DNA of 64,000 nt from Breviolum minutum Mf 1.05b.01 (Eukaryota; Sar; Dinophyceae; Suessiales; Symbiodiniaceae): the NCBI GenBank assembly GCA_000507305.1, contig DF239391.1, positions 153,391 to 217,390 of the forward strand. Reading direction: 5' to 3'. The position numbers and the translations under genes were made by a program. Below, piece after piece: positions 13,801 to 23,900 of this stretch; the first letter of the stretch is position 1; each line of letters starts with the position of its first letter. A model generated the notes under the pieces. The model was not told the DNA's origin. It was given only the letters and a program-made list of their open reading frames with translations, and did not search any database.

Positions 13801-14510
13801 AGCTTGTCAGACACCTTGGCCCCGTTGAAGTACATGGGGAAAGTACCCTGGAGCTTCACCACATCTTCAACCTGTCACACAAGATGTGGCATTGAGTTTG
13901 AGAGCAGCAGACCTAGCCGCTAGCCGTTCCCCACAACGCTCAAAAGGCACATCAATTTTGGTGGCACTTCTCCAGACTTCTCCAATTCTCTGCAAATCTG
14001 CTGACCAGCCTTGTATGGACGAGTGGTGTGCTTGTAGCGCTCGCTGCCCATGAATTCCTTCATGACCTTCACTCGTGCTTCAAAGTCGGCATCCTCGTTG
14101 GACGACACTCCGCGCATCTCCAAGCCACCAGAGACAGTGGCATCCTAAGATTCCATCCCCAGAGCAGTGCCATGCTTTTCCTGAAATCTTATTTGGCTGG
14201 CAAGCCCCATCTTGTTGCACAAACGGAAGCACATCCTAGCAGCCTAACACATGACACGTCTTCAATCCCTTAAAAGGCTCGTCCAATGTAGCACAGAAAA
14301 GCTTGACACTTCATCAAACTGTGAGGGAAAAAATAGACCGCGCATACAGAAGTTTCCTGTAGACTGTAGACACCGAGCTGAACGAGACTTACATCATTAC
14401 GTTATTTCTTCCGCACGGAGGCACCATCCCTAAAGAGTTGGTTCGCTGGGTTTCAAGCAAGCATCACTTGCCAACACATGCTGCTCGATGACGCTCAGGC
14501 GCGATGCCAT
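4889..14510 (-). CDS. ICL: Isocitrate lyase, copy A, 11 exons, with another gene inside intron 7
   Basis: Cleaves isocitrate to glyoxylate and succinate in the glyoxylate cycle. Exons: 14510-14472, 14144-14010, 13871-13776, 13650-13603, 13402-13274, 13068-12967, 12782-12669, 6495-6433, 6247-6212, 5992-5915, 5680-4889, giving 543 residues, the usual eukaryotic length. Family hallmarks: [19 protein letters not shown] (exon 5), [11 protein letters not shown] (exon 7), the catalytic signature [10 protein letters not shown] (exon 8), [17 protein letters not shown] (exon 10), [11 protein letters not shown] and THQKWSG (exon 11). The start gives [13 protein letters not shown], similar to copy B. By my reading seven introns begin with GC and three (3, 7, 10) with GA; none uses GT. 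Intron 7 is about 6.2 kb against about 0.32 kb in copy B and carries a UPF1-like helicase gene on the same strand. The reading frame is open throughout, so the gene may still work if the large intron is removed. Confidence 0.9.
6838..12440 (-). CDS. UPF1-like superfamily 1 helicase with dsRBD-like repeats, nested in isocitrate lyase A intron 7
   Basis: The helicase core is clear. The exon at about 8719-7545 carries motif [12 protein letters not shown], motif [11 protein letters not shown] and motif [11 protein letters not shown]; about 7460-7290 has [18 protein letters not shown]; the last exon, 7118-6838, has motif [16 protein letters not shown] and motif [15 protein letters not shown], ending at 6838. 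DESTQ and VDGFQG are typical of the UPF1/IGHMBP2/SETX group (5'-3' RNA/DNA helicases). Upstream exons at about 9700-9180, 11010-10740 and 12360-12060 look coding but are unplaced. Three W-centred segments end in Ala/Lys-rich helices (11930-11780 with [17 protein letters not shown], 11400-11230, 10660-10450 with [15 protein letters not shown]) and resemble dsRNA-binding domains. Between 9060 and 8825 two overlapping frames both look coding, so the joint there is unresolved. The 5' end is uncertain. Confidence 0.72.
9720..10090. repeat. AAC/AAT-rich low-complexity tract in a helicase-gene intron
   Basis: Runs of AACAAT, ATAACA and similar units on the plus strand make up most of this stretch, interrupted at 9779-9827 by a LINE 3'-tail fragment. 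A GA-rich patch follows at about 10220-10255. No coding exon is supported between about 9700 and 10440. Confidence 0.6.
9779..9827 (-). mobile_element. Very short 3'-end fragment of a LINE-A-type element
   Basis: On the minus strand this reads TGGCGTCGCTACAAGTCCGA, then TGGGAAGGCGCAGTGGAAA. It matches the last ~45 bp of LINE-A (27537-27585) except for one substitution in the core and slippage near the 5' edge. In LINE-A it is the extreme 3' end before the A tail, so the natural reading is a severely 5'-truncated insertion of the same family. It is followed by a TTGTTATTG-type repeat, so its exact end and any target duplication cannot be seen. Confidence 0.6.
12669..14155 (-). repeat. Isocitrate lyase 5' block, copy A (paired with 23018-24507)
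   Basis: From the donor edge of exon 7 to about 10 bp beyond the acceptor edge of exon 2, this segment and 23018-24507 are nearly identical, introns included, with a few small indels (1487 versus 1490 bp). Outside these limits the flanking introns are unrelated. See the findings on gene conversion. Confidence 0.85.
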
Positions 14511-15380
14511 GGCTACGATGAGTAACGCAAAGCTTAAATAAAGGAGTCGGCTGATCCAAAACAAGCTACAGACCGGAGCAAACGGTTGCGGCAAATGATA
14601 TGTGAAATCTGCCTGCATGGAAGGTGCTCAGGGCATGATAGATCCAAAGGGCATAGTCAACACACAAGGTCAGTCTGCCCTAGATGGGGACAACCAAGGC
14701 CATCTGAACCCTTTCCAGGCTCAAAAGAAGCAACTCCCCGTTGGAAGTCTTTGCTTACTGCGAACATCTTCACGTAAGATCATTCTGAACTAAAGTTTGC
14801 AGAGCTTTAGGAAATCACAAAATTGTCTACCAAACAAATCATCTCCAAGTAAACTAAGGACAATCTGCTTGGCGGCCAATGGTTGCTTATAGTTTCCTAC
14901 CCACAGGTGCAGCTCAGCTACCATCTGTTGCGTCCTTCACCTTGCCGGCTACAGTCATGGTCATGTAATCGGAGGCATTTTTTTAATCAGATCTTTCACC
15001 ATACACTTGGGGTCAATGGAATCAAGTGATGAGCAGAATGACTCAGCCATACGCTGTAAGTCCAGAATGGCTCAAGAAGCATTGTCAATCCTGACAGAAT
15101 GTGAAACTGGCGTGCCTGCCCAGGTCGTGCAGGGTCAACGTCAAACGCACATGGGACGGCACTATGAGAAAAGCTAAGCCGTAATTAATTGTGGACAAGG
15201 CCGGCCCCATTCTGTGCCCTCAATATCTGAATCCCATGCTTTGTTGCTGCAGTCCCAAGACCCTGCCACTTGATGTTCTTAAAAACCTACATCCCCAGAA
15301 ACTGGTGCTCAAGTCCATTTGCTGATGCTGTGCCAGGGTTTTGCATCCAGAAGTGTATAAGGAAAGCACATTTGGCCGTG
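14511..15380. other. Stretch upstream of isocitrate lyase A without a supported gene
   Basis: No exon on either strand could be tied to a family. A plus-strand frame at 14602-14793 is open but has no supporting context, and the neighbouring genes all lie on the minus strand. Confidence 0.3.
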
Positions 15381-15389
15381 GCACATTTC

Positions 15390-17765
15390 AACACGATACA
15401 AACAAAAAGCCACTTCAGGCTTGAGCATGAGGGTATTCGTTCGAGGCTTTGGCGAAATTCTAGACAAGTCTGGCGGTGAGCTTTTCTATGCATGCACTGT
15501 GGCCAGCGAAGCATGTTTGTCATCTTGCATATCTTTTGCACATCTTCGCCTCCAACGAGGCCAAATCCAATTTCGTAACGTATGTTCTTTCCTCTTTCTG
15601 AGCTGACTGACAGATGCAGAGCCTCGGTTTTCTCGACGAAAGGTCCACTAGATTGACACAAAGTCTTCCGCGTCAGAGGAATCGTCTGGGATATGCTGAT
15701 GATGACCATCATCTTCGTCAGAATCAGGATGTCTCCTTCGCCTTGGTGAAGTGACGGACCACTCATACTGAATTCATTGGTACACTCGCACAGTCGTGAG
15801 CCACACGTTGTGAAGCTGCTTGATAATGGATGCTGGCGGATTGTCAATTTATACAGCACAAATAGATGGGGAAGAAAAGCCTAGGATGCATGGATCAGCT
15901 GCCTACTTTTTCAGGCCAAAAATTGAAAAACGTTGTCCCACTTTGAAAGCCGTCTGGGCTTGCAGACCTGTGCAACAAAGATACTAGGTCCTGCAAGCGT
16001 GAAAATTCTTCGATCAGATCAATCCAAGTTTCCACTGGAAAAAAGGCAGGAAAAGGTGTGAAAAGTCAGTTCACTCGGGAAAACAACGGCCGACTCCTCT
16101 GCAACGTCCCCCTTGTAAAAACTGTCCATGACTTCACCCTTCACAGCCTTGGCACTGAAGCGGCTGAAACTCCGACCCCTTCAGCGCTTTGACCAAGAAC
16201 TCCAGTCTCAACCACAAGACTCACAGCTTCAATGTCCAAGGTGCTCGAAGAATCTGCAAATGCACAGACTCAAAACAGCAAACTCGAATTCGCATAGGGT
16301 CCTTAGATGCTAACAAAGCGCTTTGAAGAGAGAGCAAAGCTAGAAATCAGTGGGAAGATTCATGCAAAGATCTTCACAAGCATCACTCACAACAGTCGAT
16401 CTTGGCACCCTCAAACCGCATCAAGCCGCTGCTGGATGTGCACAGAAATCGCGGTGTATGCTCCGTGCTGCCGCAATCGCCACCTGGTTTTGTTGCGCAT
16501 ATGCGCGTGAGGATTGTCTGACTGAAGGGTTTCAGCAGCAAAGGCAACTTCCGCCAGGCCACGAATTGGATGGGAATACCAATTCCACCAGTGCAAAGTG
16601 TAGGCATTGACAGGGAGCGGTATCCGGCATCTCGCCTCGAATGTGCGAGGTTCCCTTCCTCACATGCAATAACTCAGGTTGCTCTTCTACATTTCCTGCG
16701 GAAAGGTTTTGTGAATCGTCTCATTTCATTGTGAAAATACCCCTCTGCAAATCACGCTGTCAGTGAGTCATCCAAGAAATGAGACCCTGTATATATATAT
16801 ATATATATATCATCCTGTCCACATGCTTTTCCCGCATAGCTTTGGCCAAGTTGCACAGAACTGATAAGGCAGTCGTGCAGTCGATTCAACCACCTAGTTG
16901 CGCTCGTGGCTAGTTGGTGACGTGGATGGGAAACCTTCAACACAAACCATGGTAAAAGCCGAGGTATTGATGTCACATTGTGCTAAGATATCCTCTTGCA
17001 AACTTTTATATTGTCTTTGTGATTGGGTACCCCAAAAAATACATGTCTATATACATATAATATAGATGTAGATGTAAACAACATGCTCTCCCCTATATGC
17101 AGCCCTGAGGCGTGATCAACGCAGTCTGCCGCTCTGCTTCCTGTCATAGAACCGGCTTATGTCCATGAGGGAGGCACATCTGATCACCAATTTTTCTCTG
17201 ATAAAATCGCTGCCGTGGGGTTTGACCAAGTCTCACAATGTCAGCTTAGTTGCCAGTAGATATCAGTTCGGATGCAAAGCATGTCCCAGGATATCACACG
17301 AACTGAATAGCTGAGCCATCTACCAAAAATCCATACACCAGGTCTGGCAAAAGAAGTACATAATTCCCAACACCTTCGCATGCAAACATCGAATCTTCCC
17401 ATTTGAAACACATGCCCGCCACACAGACAGAAGCGTCTGGAAGACCCGCAGCACATCGTGGGGAACTTCTGTCATCGTCAAAGCAAGTCTATCCTTCGGC
17501 TGGGCTCGGCAGTCAAAGGCAAGCAAAGGTGAACAAAGCACACTCTCTCGCACTAAATGACTTTCGCAGTCTTCACCGGTGCCTTAGTCTCAATCTCAAC
17601 TATTTTTTTTCATTACATGTGAGCCTACCAGGCAAGTAGATGTTTTGTGAGACGAAAACATCAAGATCACTTGACTTGAGGACTGGGTACATTGGACGCT
17701 GCGCGGATTCGGATGTGATTTTGTAAAGCTCGACAGATACCTGACCGCACTCCACCACATCATCT
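15390..17765 (-). CDS. Unidentified multi-exon gene
   Basis: A series of open minus-strand segments bounded by plausible AG acceptors and GC donors: about 17765-17635 (VSVELYKITSESAQRPMYPV), 17510-17345 (TMTEVPHDVLRVFQTLLSVW), 16940-16830 (HQLATSATRWLNRLHDCLIS), 16600-16410 (WYSHPIRGLAEVAFAAETLQ), 16160-16070 (KGEVMDSFYKGDVAEESAVV), 16025-15930 (WIDLIEEFSRLQDLVSLLHR) and 15650-15530 (VEKTEALHLSVSSERGKNIR). Composition and length fit real exons of this genome. I recognise no family, start codon or stop codon, and these may belong to more than one gene. It sits between the polycystin-like retrocopy and isocitrate lyase A in the common direction. Confidence 0.38.
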
Positions 17766-17779
17766 CACCCTGTCTCATA

Positions 17780-18250
17780 TGAAATAACCTCATGTCAAAT
17801 CAGCCCACCTCTTGTTGCCTCATCTGATTTCATCTCATTTCAAAAACATCTCAGCTGGGCAATGTCATCTGCTGTCATCTTACGGCATCTCATCTCAAGT
17901 GGCCTTTCCTCCTCCCTTCTCATCTTCGCCTCACCTCGATCTCTCCTCTCATCTCATCTCATCTTAAATCACCTCATCTCATCTCACAGCATCTTGTGTC
18001 ATTTCATCTTTTGCGATGGTGTCATTCTGCTTGTGGGCGTGTGTTCGTGGTTCACCACTTTTATAATCTCTTGTCTCCTGATCCCATGTCATCTCACAAC
18101 ATCTTCTCTCATCTCATCTTTTCCGAGAGCATCGCTTTGCCCGTAGGCGCAAGTGAAATCATGGCGCGGAAGGAAAAGTTTGGTTTACCTCATCTCTTCT
18201 TGTGTCAGCTCATATCATTGTCATTCACCTCATCTCATCCACGACGGGGA
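17780..18250. repeat. CTCAT/TCATC-rich tract
   Basis: Dense imperfect repeats of CATCT and CTCAT on the plus strand, with a short CTCTCT run near 18357-18373 just beyond. Open frames through it are compositional artefacts. It separates the unidentified gene from the polycystin-like retrocopy. Confidence 0.65.
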
Positions 18251-18642
18251 ACCTGGCCAAGAGGGGGTGGGAGTCACAGCCATTCTATAACAGTCGTATA
18301 TCAATCAGTTTGTTCGACCCACCACCCCTGCCCCCTCAAAGATCGTATTCAAGCTCTCTCTCTCTCTCTCTGTCGGGCTTGGCTCCTTGCCGTCTCACAG
18401 AGACGCCCTCTAAACACGACTCAAACGGCATTCGTCGAAAGAGCCGGTAGGGAGTAAAAAGGAAGGACTTGCTGTACGGGTAAACTGATGCAAATCATCT
18501 GCCGCGGCAGGAATTGGAAGGATGTATGAATGCAATCGTCCGCAAAATGCGGGTATGAATGGACGGAACGAAGCTACGCTACGTTACGAAGTGTCATCTA
18601 TACAGAAATCAACCCACTCAGAAAAAGATGTACTCGACTTAT

Positions 18643-19566
18643 TCAGACGCATGTACGAGCCAGCGCGGTGACAGGTTCAATCTGGGCATCAGGGTCGCAG
18701 GCTTTCACCTCAATATCAGCATTCATCAACTCAACTACTTGCATCGGTTCCTCTTCATCTTTCTCTTCTTTCTCTTGGTGGTCATGGTGGTCAGCCTCGT
18801 CCTCATCATGGTGATGATAATGAACAAAGGGTGCCGAACTTAAGGATTCAAGCCAACATAGCCAATGGCACACTGCAGACTGGTCCAAGCCAAATTCTGT
18901 GACCAAAACCTCTGCTGAAAACAGAGGGAATTTCCCGTCGTTTCCCGTCGTCTCTCCCTTCGAAACGCTTTGAAAAGCTCGAAGGCTCTGGTCGAAACAT
19001 TTCGCCAACCGCTTTGGCGGAGGCAATTTGTACCTCCTTTGGAGGTAAAGTGTCCAAACCATTGAGGTGAGATCACAAAAAAAACTCTGTGTACAGCGAA
19101 GCTGTCCGCAACCTTCTTTGACTTCGACAAAAGCATCCACAATGATGGCCAAGAAGAAATTCAACAAGGTGAAGAAGACAATGAGCATGAAGGAGATGGC
19201 ATAGAGCCAATACATCACCAAGGCAGATCCGGATAAAACCTCAACCCCATCAGCATAGATGAACTCACCAAAGAGCATGCGAACCTGTGCGGAGCATGCT
19301 GAACCAAATGTACCAAAAATGTGAATGCGACCACCCAACAGGAAGTTGGCCATGAAGGCCAACATCAAAAAGAGGACGGCAAAAACGAAGAAAAAGTGCA
19401 TCATATTGTACAAGGCTTTCGAGACGGTCGATGTCAACATGGCTACTCGTGGATGTACATTGAAGGCTAAGACCATCTGTAGGAATTGGATGTAGAGAAC
19501 AGCATAGGCAGCGATGCGGTGACGTTCCAACCAGGATGCTTCTTCATAGATNCCGAAGGCTTGAAC
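18643..19566 (-). pseudogene. Intronless polycystin-2-like (PKD2) retrocopy, 5'-truncated
   Basis: A single open frame of about 300 codons runs from directly after a genomic DinoSL at 19567 to a stop at 18643. It encodes the C-terminal part of a polycystin/TRPP cation channel, starting within the S4 region (IYEEASWLERHRIAAYAVLY): S5 (MMHFFFVFAVLFLMLAFMAN), a pore region (FGSACSAQVRMLFGEFIYAD), S6 (LNFFLAIIVDAFVEVK), then a tail with a His/Asp/Glu-rich stretch (HYHHHDEDEADHHDH). S1-S3 and the large extracellular domain are missing, and no ATG follows the leader in frame before S4/S5. Neighbouring host genes have exons of 36-135 bp, so a 0.9-kb uninterrupted frame led by a spliced leader indicates a reverse-transcribed mRNA. 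It may be a pseudogene or a truncated expressed copy. One undetermined base lies at 19552. No A tail or flanking duplication was found. Confidence 0.72.
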
Positions 19567-19588
19567 CTTGAGCCAAAATGGCTACGGA
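19567..19588 (-). other. Relict dinoflagellate spliced leader, full length
   Basis: All 22 bases of the DinoSL are present on the minus strand, ending in GCCATTTTGGCTCAAG. They are followed at once by GTTCAAG, which resembles the leader's last seven bases (6 of 7) and could be the remnant of an older leader. A spliced leader is normally added only to RNA, so its presence in the genome marks the 5' end of a reverse-transcribed mRNA. Confidence 0.92.
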
Positions 19589-19599
19589 AACAGCTGAAG

Positions 19600-20970
19600 G
19601 AACCACAATAAAGATCATCTTTCACCAACGCACAATTCAACATAGAGCGGCTGAGCATCCGAGAGTGCCCCGCCAGTCACCTTAGGTACAAACAAACATG
19701 TTTCCTGTCCCTTTTCTGATTGACCACCTCTCCACCTTCCATGGTGCCACCGGAACTTGAAAGCATGCTTTGTATACCGCTACCTCCCATATTGTACGAC
19801 CAAGTAAGCTTGCACCAACAGACTGCCTTACTCAAAGCAAAAACCTGCCATTTGAACTGGGAGCCCACACCAGGGTTACTGGCAATGAGTCAGAAATTGT
19901 CTGCAGTTGGCTGATTGCGGCCTGGCATCAACACTTTCAAGGCTCCTAAGGTCCGCAATCTAAACCCTGCCGACATCGTTACAAAAGGAATCCAATTCTA
20001 CATCTTTCATCAATAGGAAAATGCGGTTGTTGGGGGGCTATGAGCCTCAGATTGTGGGCCCGCCGCTTTTCTGATAGCTCCCTGTGCTCCGATTTGCATA
20101 TTCCTGAGCCACAGCTCAAGCACAAAACTAGGCTTGCGAAGCATGCGAAGCAAGCATGCGAAGCTGTCTGCTAACCCCTCCACACACAGAATTCCATGCT
20201 CCGATTTTCCTGCACCATATGTGTCCATAAAAATATCTGTATATATATATATATACATATATCAGCCCAGGCATCCAGTTTCATCACAACATGTTCATCT
20301 ATCATATCTATCATCATGTCCATCAAAATCACAGTCATCAACCAAAATTCTAGTCAAAGTCATTTCCCATTCATCTTGTCACGCATCATCTCCATTTTCA
20401 TTCACCATCATCTTGTCTTTCATCTTATCATCATCGTCTCCGCGTTCATTCTCCATCATCTCATCACTCCATCATATTCTCTATATCTATCTGCCATCTC
20501 GATTTTCCACCAAAACAAAATTATAAAAATCAGCTTACCTCATATAATCTGCAAGGAACTATCTTCTCGCCCTCAATGAAGTCCACACCCATCAACCAAC
20601 CATCAAGAAAACTTTCCTTCAACACCCAAAAGAGGACTTCTTTTCTAAAGAAGGGCTTCACCTTCGAGGTTTCGGCACGTGGCACGGGCAGAGTCAAACA
20701 GCCCATGTGCGTGTTTAATGACCAAAAGATTTGATGGGCTAGAATCCAAGCAGCTCAAGAAAAACACAGGAATTTAAGATCAGATAATATATGTAATTAA
20801 CATGTACAACTCAGGAACTACTTGCCTTTCGACGACTTGGATCTAGCCACATCTCTAAACCAGAAAACTGTGCTTCGGCAGAATTCAAATGACCCTGGCC
20901 GTACAAGAAAATCAAGCCTCCAACTGATTGCTTCTGGCCAGTGGCCTTCTAAGTCTGTCTATGCTCAAAC
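19600..20970. other. Region between isocitrate lyase B and the retrocopy
   Basis: Two short minus-strand frames look weakly coding (about 19830-19740 and 19681-19628, the latter reading TGGALSDAQPLYVELCVG) but could not be tied to the polycystin sequence next to them. From about 20270 to 20480 the plus strand is a TCATC/CATCAT-rich low-complexity tract preceded by a TA-rich run. No gene is called. Confidence 0.4.
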
Positions 20971-20975
20971 TACGC

Positions 20976-23900
20976 TCAGAACTGCTTCTCCGTGACACCA
21001 GCGGACATGATGCCTGTGGAGGAGAGGCCACCGCTGACGATGTTGCCCATCTCGTCCACAATCTCAGATCCACTCCACTTCTGGTGCGTCAAAGTCTCCA
21101 CCTTGTTCTCACGCTCCTTGCGCTGGATCATCTGAACGTAAGCAGCTGCACCACGCTTGGAGTATTCCTTGGCAAAGAGGTCAATGCTCAGCGCGTCGCA
21201 GTGGAATCCAGCCAAGGTAATGAATTGCCAGCAGAATCCAAGCTTGGCAAGGTCCCAAATGAAGGATTCCATCTGGGCATCAGTCATTCCTGCGCTGTCC
21301 CAGTTAAAGGATGGGCTCAGGTTGTATGCAAGCATCTGGTGAGGCACAGCAGCCTTCACTTCTTTGGCAAACTGAGTTGCCTGAGCCAGAATTGGCTTGC
21401 CGGTCTCCATCCAAATGCTGTCCGCATATGGCGCAAATGCAATTGCTCGCTCAATGCAGAACTCAGTAGAGCCCTTGATTCGGTAGTAGCCTTCCACCGA
21501 ACGAGCAGCATCCCAGTCGAAGAAAATATCGCAGCCCATGCCGGCTGCAGCTTTGCGCATCTGGTCCAAGGACATCTTGCGAGCATCTTGGAGCCACTTG
21601 GCAGGGTCCTGTCCCTTGGCCTTCAAGGCCTTGGCGACCGCATCGGGGAAAGTCATGCATCCAGATCGCTCTTCCCAGTCCTTGTCTGTGCCCTTCTTCA
21701 TGGCTTCGTACAAAGGCTCGGCACCCTTGACAGTGATACCCTTGATGTGAGGATGGTCAATGGGATCCTCAGTTCGTCAGGAAACGCATGGCTGCTGGTG
21801 GGGTCCCTTTCACTACATCTGTGTGCTTTTGTGCTGTATGTGCGATTCACTCCGATGAACGGCGGACAGCCGGTAAAACGGAGCAGAATGAGCTTGGAAT
21901 AGCGATGACAGTTTGACTGTCACTGTTCCAACACAATGCGCTGCTTGCATTCGAGCTGCAATGTTTGAATCAATCATGGTCGCGGCCTCTGCATCAGTTC
22001 GTGCTACCAAGACCAAGCCAGAGTTCAGAACGTCTGCCTGGCATTGACACGGGAGCCAACGAAAAGAAAAGCCCTAAGAGCAACAGTCTTCCGTTTGCAG
22101 TACAAAGTAGGTCAGGGCACTTGCACTTGCATCTCTCAATTTTCTCTTTAAAAGTGGGCATCACGAGGGTCTATCCTTCGAACTGCCTGCAAGCGGATTG
22201 CAATGAGTCGCTGGATGTGCTCCTGACAAACGGCGGCAAAGTTCTCTGTGCAAGTATATGTGCATATATATATATATATACTTATATGTATACATTATGT
22301 ATATACAATATACATAGATTAGTTCAAACTAGATTACTCTTCACTTTTCTGATCTCACCATGGGCATGTCGAAGTGCCTGTGGTGAGACGAGACGGGTGC
22401 AAGTATTGTTAAATGGGGGTGCGGAAGACAAAGCCTGCTTATATATACTGGAGAAGCAAATTCAAGAAAATTCAAGACTTATGCAAAACACCACAAAGTC
22501 TCCCTGAGCATATCAGCAAGCTCAGCCACGATACGAGTAAGTATGGTAAGTGATTGAACTCTGTATATGGATCAACAGTTGTCAGAAAACACTTCCGAAA
22601 AAAGCACTCGTTCCCAGCTGCTGACAGCACCTGAGTGGAGACCAAGACCTTGCCACCCATGTGACCACACTTCTTGGTGCCTGGTTTCTGGTCCTGTAGG
22701 AAAACCGAACGACTTCCAGAAACAAACCGCAGACTTCAAACATCGTACCTGCAAGGTTTGCAAACAATTATACATATGACATATTATATATATATATATG
22801 TGTGTGTGTACGTGTATGCAAATGTAAATAGTATAATTACATGCATAAATACATGAAATATGATCATATATGTCTGCGGGGGGGACAGAATGTGAGAAAA
22901 CTGCAGAAGGGTAAGTATCTACCCACAAGGACCCAATGAAGAAGAGATTCCAGCTCAAAAATTGCTGTGGAACGAACATTTAAAAGCTGCAGCCACTTCT
23001 GTGTCTGCAGCCCCCGCCTCAATGTGGATGCCAGCAGCACCGTTCTCAATGAACATCTTAGCCAGCTTCATGGTGGCTGTGATTCCTCCATGGCCAGTGT
23101 CCGCATCTGCAATAATGGGGTTGAGGTAGTCCTGGAACCAAGCAAGGTTGCCACAACGGAAGGAAGGATTTATTTCAATGTTCTATTTACAATTTGCAAC
23201 CTCTAGGTTTAGATTATTGTTTAGAACCTTTGGATTAGGAACCCAAACAGACCCAAAGTAAAGAGCAAATAGGAAAACTTGTGTCAGAAAGCAGCCCAAG
23301 CTTCCACCACTGGAGTCTTGGCGCGCTCGTCTGGCTTCATGCGACGTCGCTCCTCATACTGCTTGCGATCGTGGAAGAGCTGAGCACGGAAGAGCTGATC
23401 GACCTCGTTCTTTGTTATGGAGCAGTATTCTCTTCACACGAAAGCCGCAATGAAAGCATTTTTGAAGCAGTCAACAAGCCAAACAACATGCCATAATGCC
23501 TTCACATGCAGACCTTTTGACCTTTTCCACTTGTCGACCTTGAAGCCACAAAAGTACAGTATGTCAAAACACGGGTCAGGCCCATATTTTTAAGCCAGTT
23601 CGGCCTAGCCTTGTTGGGGACGGTGTCATAAGGGTAGTCTGCCACATCTGGGCCCGGCTCGTTGGAGGTGGATGCGGTGGAGGAGCACTGCCATCCGCTG
23701 ACGTACACAGACGTCAAGTACTTGGCCATCTGAGTCACCTGTCAAGTACAACACGCGGTATCTTTTCAAGTTCTCAAACTTCATTTTGCCTCTCCGCGGG
23801 CAAGTGTATACTCCCCAATAATAGCACTTTGAAATAACAATAGGTTCACAAACATATCGGAACATATCGAAAACGGCTATATACTCAGCACGGCTCATTA

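Noticed and set aside
19552-19552. Single undetermined base
   Set aside because: It lies 15 bases inside the leader junction of the retrocopy and probably reflects read disagreement. It does not affect the leader itself, and no conclusion is drawn from it.
19628-19830. Two short frames just upstream of the polycystin-like retrocopy as its missing exons
   Set aside because: They lie outside the leader that marks the 5' end of the retrocopied RNA and do not resemble polycystin S1-S3.
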